From the NCBI GenBank assembly GCA_016931085.1, contig JAFGFO010000004.1:1-10041 (forward strand): a stretch of 10,041 bases of DNA, in the 5' to 3' direction. The DNA is from Thermoflexales bacterium. Its GTDB lineage: Bacteria; Chloroflexota; Anaerolineae; Fen-1058. Both the position numbers and the translations under genes were made by a program. The notes beneath the pieces were generated by a model. It saw only the letters and a list, made by a program, of their open reading frames with translations, did no database searches and had not been told where the DNA came from. Every line of letters begins with the position of its first letter. The stretch's first letter is position 1. Of the stretch, positions 6,629 to 10,041 are shown one piece after another.

Positions 6629-7711
6629 AAGCGCGCGCACGACGCCGGCCAGGCGGGAGATCCCCTCCCGGATTTCTTCGGGCGCCAGGGCGCAGAACGG
6701 CAGCCGGATAAAGCCATCGCCGCTGGCGGTGGCGAAAAATCCCCGCCCGTCGGTCAGGCTGAGGCCGGCCTCTTTGGCCCTGGCCAGCAGCTCGTCTGTG
6801 CTCGCGGGCTTGCTGAGCGTCAGGCCGACGAAAAAGCCGCCGTCCGGCTTGGGCCATCTCCCCATCTCCGACATGTCTGCCTCCAGGGCCGCCAGCACTG
6901 CGTCGAGCCGGGGGGTGTACAAGGCCTTCAACGCGGCCAACTGCGGCTCCAGCCAGCCGCGTTGGATGAATTCGCTCACGATGGCCTGGTCCAGGTAGTT
7001 GGCGCTGATGTAGGTGTCCTCGGCATACTTGAGCAGGCGGGGCGCCAGCGACTGCGGCAAGATGACGTAGCCCACGCGCAGTCCCGGGCCGATCTGCTTG
7101 CTGTAGGAAGACATCTGGATCACGCCATTGGGCGCCAGGTCAAAGAGCGACGGCGGCTCCTCGCCGCGATAGCGCAGCTTGCGATAGGGAACGTCCTCGA
7201 CAATCCAAAAGCCATAACGCTCGGCCAGGGCCGCCAGGCGGCGGCGTTTTTCGGCCGAGGCCACCGTGCCGCTGGGATTTTGAAAATCCGGGATGATGTA
7301 AAAGATGACCGGCTTTTCGCCCTCCCGCAGGCGAGCTTCGACATCGTCCACATCAGGTCCATCGTCTTCGAGCGGGAAGCTGACTATCTTGGCCCCCCGG
7401 CGGCGCAGGAGCGTCAGCGTGCGGTCATAAGTCGGTTCTTCAACGTAGACGAGGTCGCCGGCTTCCAGCAAGGCGTGAAAGCAAAAGTCCTGCAACTGCA
7501 GTGTCCCTGGCGCGACGATGACGCGATTTTCATCCACGTCCACTTCGCCGGCGATCAGCGCGCGCAAGGGCGGGTAACCGCCGGACTTGCCGTACTGCAA
7601 GACGACGTTTCCGGCCTGGGCAAAAACGGCCTGGGCGCATTCGGCCAGCCTGGCGGTCGGAAAGCTTTCGGCGGCGGGCACGCCGCGCGTCAGTTGAATG
7701 ACAGAACTCAT
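6626..7711 (-). CDS. PLP-dependent class I aminotransferase (LysN/ARO8-like)
   Basis: This 361-residue fold-type I aminotransferase resembles 2-aminoadipate/aromatic aminotransferases of the LysN/ARO8 group, the same fold as the catalytic half of MocR regulators but without an N-terminal GntR domain. Visible residues are YGKSGGYPPLR (40-50), FQNPSG (PLP-binding Asn145), EDVPY (Asp173, Tyr176), SSYSKQIGPGLRVGY (Schiff-base Lys205, phosphate Arg212) and FIRLPF (Arg336 for the substrate carboxylate). It should move an amino group between an amino acid and a 2-oxo acid; the donor is not determined. An in-frame GTG at 7729 exists, but AAGGAG placed ideally before the ATG at 7711 decides the start. 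It sits between M42 genes C and B, which suggests it uses amino acids released from peptides. Confidence 0.9.
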   Translation of the reverse strand: MSSVIQLTRGVPAAESFPTARLAECAQAVFAQAGNVVLQYGKSGGYPPLRALIAGEVDVDENRVIVAPGTLQLQDFCFHALLEAGDLVYVEEPTYDRTLTLLRRRGAKIVSFPLEDDGPDVDDVEARLREGEKPVIFYIIPDFQNPSGTVASAEKRRRLAALAERYGFWIVEDVPYRKLRYRGEEPPSLFDLAPNGVIQMSSYSKQIGPGLRVGYVILPQSLAPRLLKYAEDTYISANYLDQAIVSEFIQRGWLEPQLAALKALYTPRLDAVLAALEADMSEMGRWPKPDGGFFVGLTLSKPASTDELLARAKEAGLSLTDGRGFFATASGDGFIRLPFCALAPEEIREGISRLAGVVRAL

Positions 7712-7720
7712 AGAACTCCT

Positions 7721-7793
7721 TTTATCCACTAATCTGCGCTAATCCACACGAATGATTTAGATTAGCGAAAATTAGCGTGAATTAGCGGATAAA
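7721..7793. repeat. Two-armed inverted array of 10-nt units
   Basis: Three decamers run on the plus strand: ATTAGCGAAA (7761-7770), ATTAGCGTGA (7771-7780) and ATTAGCGGAT (7781-7790). Read on the minus strand, the left half gives ATTCGTGTGG, ATTAGCGCAG and ATTAGTGGAT. The outer 23-nt arms, 7721-7743 and 7771-7793, are complementary at 19 positions, with two more able to form G-U pairs in the minus-strand mRNA. The array fills the gap between M42 gene C (stop 7798) and the aminotransferase, ending directly at the latter's AAGGAG site. Confidence 0.85.
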
Positions 7794-7797
7794 AACA

Positions 7798-8856
7798 TTA
7801 TGTTTCACGATATGTGAGCGCTTTGACAAACTCCTCGTCCAGGCTGCAGATAAACTCGGCCAACAAGCGCCCGGTGCGTTCGACATCCTTGACCGCCAGT
7901 GTCTCTACCGGCGTGTGCATATAGCGCAGCGGGATGCCGATCACGGCGGTGGGGATGCCTTCTCGCGCGACCTGGATGGCCCAGCCGTCCGTGCCGCTGG
8001 AGCCGGGAATGGGTTCGATCTGGTAACTCAGCTCCAGGCGCTTGGCGGTCTCGACCAACTGCCGGGCCATGTGGGGATGCACGTTGGGGCCGAGGCCGAT
8101 CGTGGGGCCTTTGCCCAGCCCGAACGATTCGCTTTCGGGCACGCCGTTTTGGGCGCCAAAGGTCACGTCAATCGCCACAGCCACGTCAGGGTTCAGCTCG
8201 TAGGCGCCGGTTGCCGCGCCCAGCAGGCCGGTCTCTTCCTGGATGGTGGCCACGGCCAGCACGTCCCAGGCCGGCTGGCGTGTGCTCAAAAGTTCCAGGC
8301 AGGCGATCACCGCCGCCACGCTGGCTCGGTCATCCATGGCTTTGCCGGACAGCAGGCCGCCTTTCAACTTGCTAGTCTGGCAGCGGAGGCTGACCAGGTC
8401 ACCTACACGCACCAGTTGGCCGAGCTGGCGCGCCGGCAGTCCCACGTCGGCAAACATGTCATCCAGTGCGATCACTTGATCGCGTTCGTCGTGCGGCAGG
8501 ACGTGCGGGGGGCGGAAGCCGATCACGCCGGGCAGCTCGCGGCGTCCGTGGACGACGATCTCCTGTCCCAGCAGCACCCGCCTGTCAACCCCTCCCACGC
8601 GCGACAAGCGCAGGAAGCCTTTTTCCAGGCCGCTCACCACCAGGCCGATCTCGTCCATGTGGGCGGCCAGCATGACCTTAGGGCGAGGCGGCTCGGCCCG
8701 GCCGTGTTTCAGGCCAATCACGCTGCCCAGCTTGTTCGTGCGCAGCTCGTCCACATAGGGCCTGAATTCTTCGAGCACGATCTGGCGGATGGGTTCCTCG
8801 TGGCCGGAAATCCCCTCCGCCTCGGATAGTTTTTTGAGCAATGCGGTTAAATCCAT
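7798..8856 (-). CDS. M42 family metallo-aminopeptidase (paralogue C), first gene of leftward operon
   Basis: This 352-residue M42 peptidase carries AAHMDEIG (His66, Asp68), KAMDDRAS (bridging Asp at 175/176), TIQEETGLLG (catalytic Glu207, metal Glu208), AIDVTFG (metal Asp230), SSGTDGWAI (286-294) and YMHTP (His314). All active-site positions are filled and the length is normal. In family structures the domain between about residues 75 and 170 is the dimerisation domain used to build the tetrahedral dodecamer. The ATG at 8856 is the only sensible start. AGG lies only two bases upstream, too close for a normal ribosome-binding site. A -10 box ends six bases before the ATG, so the mRNA may be leaderless. 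It heads the operon with the aminotransferase and M42 genes B and A. Confidence 0.93.
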   Translation of the reverse strand: MDLTALLKKLSEAEGISGHEEPIRQIVLEEFRPYVDELRTNKLGSVIGLKHGRAEPPRPKVMLAAHMDEIGLVVSGLEKGFLRLSRVGGVDRRVLLGQEIVVHGRRELPGVIGFRPPHVLPHDERDQVIALDDMFADVGLPARQLGQLVRVGDLVSLRCQTSKLKGGLLSGKAMDDRASVAAVIACLELLSTRQPAWDVLAVATIQEETGLLGAATGAYELNPDVAVAIDVTFGAQNGVPESESFGLGKGPTIGLGPNVHPHMARQLVETAKRLELSYQIEPIPGSSGTDGWAIQVAREGIPTAVIGIPLRYMHTPVETLAVKDVERTGRLLAEFICSLDEEFVKALTYRET

Positions 8857-8862
8857 ATCCTA

Positions 8863-8891
8863 ATCATAACAGAAGGTTGGCATTTACGCAA
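8863..8891 (-). promoter_or_regulatory. Leftward sigma70-like promoter of the M42 operon
   Basis: On the minus strand, TTGCGT (8886-8891) and TATGAT (8863-8868) are separated by exactly 17 nt, close to the TTGACA/TATAAT consensus. Only six bases lie between the -10 box and the ATG at 8856, so initiation would be at or next to the A of the start codon. Spacing and box quality are good; activity is inferred. Confidence 0.6.
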
Positions 8892-8896
8892 GAGGT

Positions 8897-8919
8897 GGGG
8901 GGGTGGGGGCGGGTGGGGG
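8897..8919 (+). promoter_or_regulatory. G-quadruplex-capable G tract between divergent promoters
   Basis: Four G runs of 7, 5, 3 and 5 bases are separated by single bases (T, C, T), the classic pattern for a very stable short-loop quadruplex on the plus strand. The tract is bracketed by AGAGG (8891-8895) and CCTCT (8921-8925), which could pair beneath it. It lies between the two -35 boxes of the divergent promoters. Formation in vivo is inferred. Confidence 0.6.
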
Positions 8920-8927
8920 CCCTCTGC

Positions 8928-8956
8928 TTGACGTGCGTTTGGTTCTACGCTATACT
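8928..8956 (+). promoter_or_regulatory. Rightward sigma70-like promoter of the lipid kinase gene
   Basis: TTGACG (8928-8933) and TATACT (8951-8956) are separated by 17 nt, matching the housekeeping consensus at five of six positions in each box. The expected start of transcription is near 8963, which leaves an untranslated leader of about 78 nt before the ATG at 9041. Confidence 0.7.
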
Positions 8957-8963
8957 GCTTTTA

Positions 8964-8976
8964 GCCCCTTCGGGGC
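8964..8976 (+). other. Small GC hairpin at the expected 5' end of the lipid kinase mRNA
   Basis: GCCCC-TTC-GGGGC forms a 5-bp stem with a 3-nt loop, starting about where the transcript should begin. A 5'-terminal hairpin can protect mRNA from decay. The same CC-TTC/GAA-GG core occurs in hairpins at 4404-4414 and 6605-6619, so it may instead be a dispersed palindrome. Confidence 0.5.
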
Positions 8977-9040
8977 GCTAGGCGTAATCCATGACAGATG
9001 CACGAGATCGCCGAGTTGTTGATAACAAGCTGGCGGCAGC

Positions 9041-9949
9041 ATGGACAGTCTCGGTCAAAAAGTTTTTGTCGTCCTCAATCCCATGGCCGGTCAGGCCAAT
9101 CCGGCGGTCATTCGTTCCGCTTTGGCGCGCTATTTCGCTGCCCCGGCCTGGAGCTGCGAAATCTATGAAACCACGGGGAAGGAAGATGTAGCCCAAGTGG
9201 TTCGCCAGGCATGCGAGCACGGCACAGGCATGGTCGTGGCCGCCGGGGGCGATGGCACGGTGGCAGAGGTGGTGAATGGCCTCCGGCATAGTCGAGTGCC
9301 ACTGGGAATATTGCCGGTGGGGACAGGTAACGTCCTGGCGCACGGGTTGTTTCTACCCTTGGAACTAGAACCAGCATTAAAGCTCCTGGCGGGGGATCAT
9401 GTGCTCATGGCGGTGGATGCGCTGCAGGTAGGCTCGCGCTATTTTCTGTTGAATGTGAGCGTGGGCATTACTTCGCAGACGGTGCGTGAAATGCGCCCAG
9501 GGCAAAAGCGACTGTGGGGGATAATGGCCTACGTTTGGACGGGTACGAAACATTGGATTGGCTTTCAGCCGTGCCGTTTCGCCCTGATGGTGGACGGCCG
9601 CCAACGCCGGATACGAGCTTCCGAGATCCTGGTTTCAAATGGCACTTTGTTAAAGGAGCCGCCCCTGCCCATTGGGCCGCCGGAGACCTTTAGCGATGGC
9701 CAACTCGACGTTTACATTGTGACGGCGAGGACGATGTACGATTATATCAAGGTGGCCTGGAACCTGGTCTTCAATCCCCGTAACCGCAAGATCAGGTTGC
9801 GCCGCTTGACGGCAAGACAGAGTATTACGATTGACGCTGGATCACGCGTCCTGCCGGTACAAGCGGACGGCGATGTGATCGGCGAGACGCCTGTAGAGAT
9901 TCGGCTCGTCCCGGCGGCTGTGCGCGTGGTGGCGCCCAAACCGATTTAG
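9041..9949 (+). CDS. Diacylglycerol kinase/YegS-family lipid kinase
   Basis: This 302-residue cytosolic or membrane-associated kinase has the DAGK catalytic fold: NPMAGQ (13-18), the nucleotide-binding GGDGTVAEVVNGL (69-81, with Asp71), GTGNVLA (94-100), a SDGQLDV segment (218-224) and QADGD (274-278) in the C-terminal beta domain. Relatives (DgkB, BmrU, YegS) phosphorylate diacylglycerol or related lipids with ATP, recycling diacylglycerol to phosphatidic acid; the exact lipid here is not determined. The length is normal and nothing looks truncated. The ATG at 9041 is the first start after an in-frame TAA at 9023-9025 and lies just before the first beta strand. There is no clear Shine-Dalgarno. 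The gene has its own promoter, diverging from the M42 operon, so shared function with that operon is not implied. Confidence 0.93.
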   Translation: MDSLGQKVFVVLNPMAGQANPAVIRSALARYFAAPAWSCEIYETTGKEDVAQVVRQACEHGTGMVVAAGGDGTVAEVVNGLRHSRVPLGILPVGTGNVLAHGLFLPLELEPALKLLAGDHVLMAVDALQVGSRYFLLNVSVGITSQTVREMRPGQKRLWGIMAYVWTGTKHWIGFQPCRFALMVDGRQRRIRASEILVSNGTLLKEPPLPIGPPETFSDGQLDVYIVTARTMYDYIKVAWNLVFNPRNRKIRLRRLTARQSITIDAGSRVLPVQADGDVIGETPVEIRLVPAAVRVVAPKPI

Positions 9950-9981
9950 CTTGGCACTAGCAGGCTGTCGGAGAGAGCGTC

Positions 9982-10037
9982 GTAGGGCAGGTTTCCATAC
10001 CTGCCGCAAGCCTGGCGGCTATGGAAAGCCGCCCTAC
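9982..10037. repeat. Pair of inverted hairpin repeats (BIME/REP-like)
   Basis: A 24-nt unit at 9982-10005 recurs in reverse orientation at 10014-10037, identical at 20 of 24 positions. Each unit folds alone: GGCAGGT/ACCTGCC around TTCCAT in the first, GGCGGCT/AGCCGCC around ATGGAA in the second. The four differences fall as two paired changes in the stem (A-T to G-C and G-C to C-G), so both stems stay intact. The outer ends GTAGGGC and GCCCTAC are also complementary. It begins 33 nt after the lipid kinase stop and may act as a 3' end or mRNA-stability element. Confidence 0.8.
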
Positions 10038-10041
10038 AAAA

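Noticed and set aside
6602..7732. Plus-strand open frame of 376 codons opposite the aminotransferase.
   Set aside because: The minus strand carries all PLP-site motifs and a good ribosome-binding site. The plus-strand product has no family features.
8991..9191. A 66-codon frame starting in the lipid kinase leader and overlapping its start.
   Set aside because: There is no good ribosome-binding site, no recognisable product, and most of it overlaps the kinase in another frame. A regulatory upstream ORF is possible but unsupported.

Overview
The window is a GC-rich bacterial chromosomal segment. It fits a Chloroflexota (Anaerolineae-like) genome, probably environmental. The pointers are a lipoprotein with a Pro/Thr-repeat linker directly after its lipobox, a split glycine decarboxylase P-protein (gcvPB type), several M42 metallo-aminopeptidases, and AT-richer junctions built from short degenerate repeats. 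The phylum assignment is an inference from style and gene content, not proven.

Layout. (1) Positions 107-3234, plus strand: gcvPB (glycine cleavage P-protein subunit 2), then 10 nt later a DinB-fold protein, then a Tat-type signal plus YkuD L,D-transpeptidase. (2) Positions 3242-3274: a near-perfect hairpin where this rightward group meets the leftward group. (3) Positions 8856 down to 3269, minus strand, in order of transcription: M42 peptidase C, a PLP class I aminotransferase (LysN/ARO8-like), M42 peptidase B, M42 peptidase A, and a Pro/Thr-linker lipoprotein of unknown function. The first four look like one peptide/amino-acid utilisation operon. (4) Positions 8857-9040: a compact divergent control region with a sigma70-like promoter in each direction (each with a 17-nt spacer) and a G-quadruplex-capable G tract between them. 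(5) Positions 9041-9949, plus strand: a diacylglycerol kinase/YegS-family lipid kinase. (6) Positions 9982-10037: two inverted copies of one hairpin at the right edge.

How the genes may work together. M42 enzymes are co-catalytic dinuclear-metal aminopeptidases, usually forming tetrahedral dodecamers that trim short peptides. Three diverged paralogues with intact catalytic residues plus an aminotransferase suggest peptide breakdown feeding amino-acid transamination, and possibly mixed-subunit particles. gcvPB would oxidise glycine, but its partners (gcvPA, gcvH, gcvT) are not visible here. The transpeptidase and the lipoprotein act at the cell envelope.

The least explained part is the intergenic DNA. 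Nearly every junction inside the leftward operon is occupied by a different short-period array (7, 8, 9 or 10 nt units). These are often arranged as two opposed arms or interrupted by a small GC hairpin, and in two cases the array supplies the stop codon of the upstream gene. I found no CRISPR array, transposase, tRNA or rRNA.
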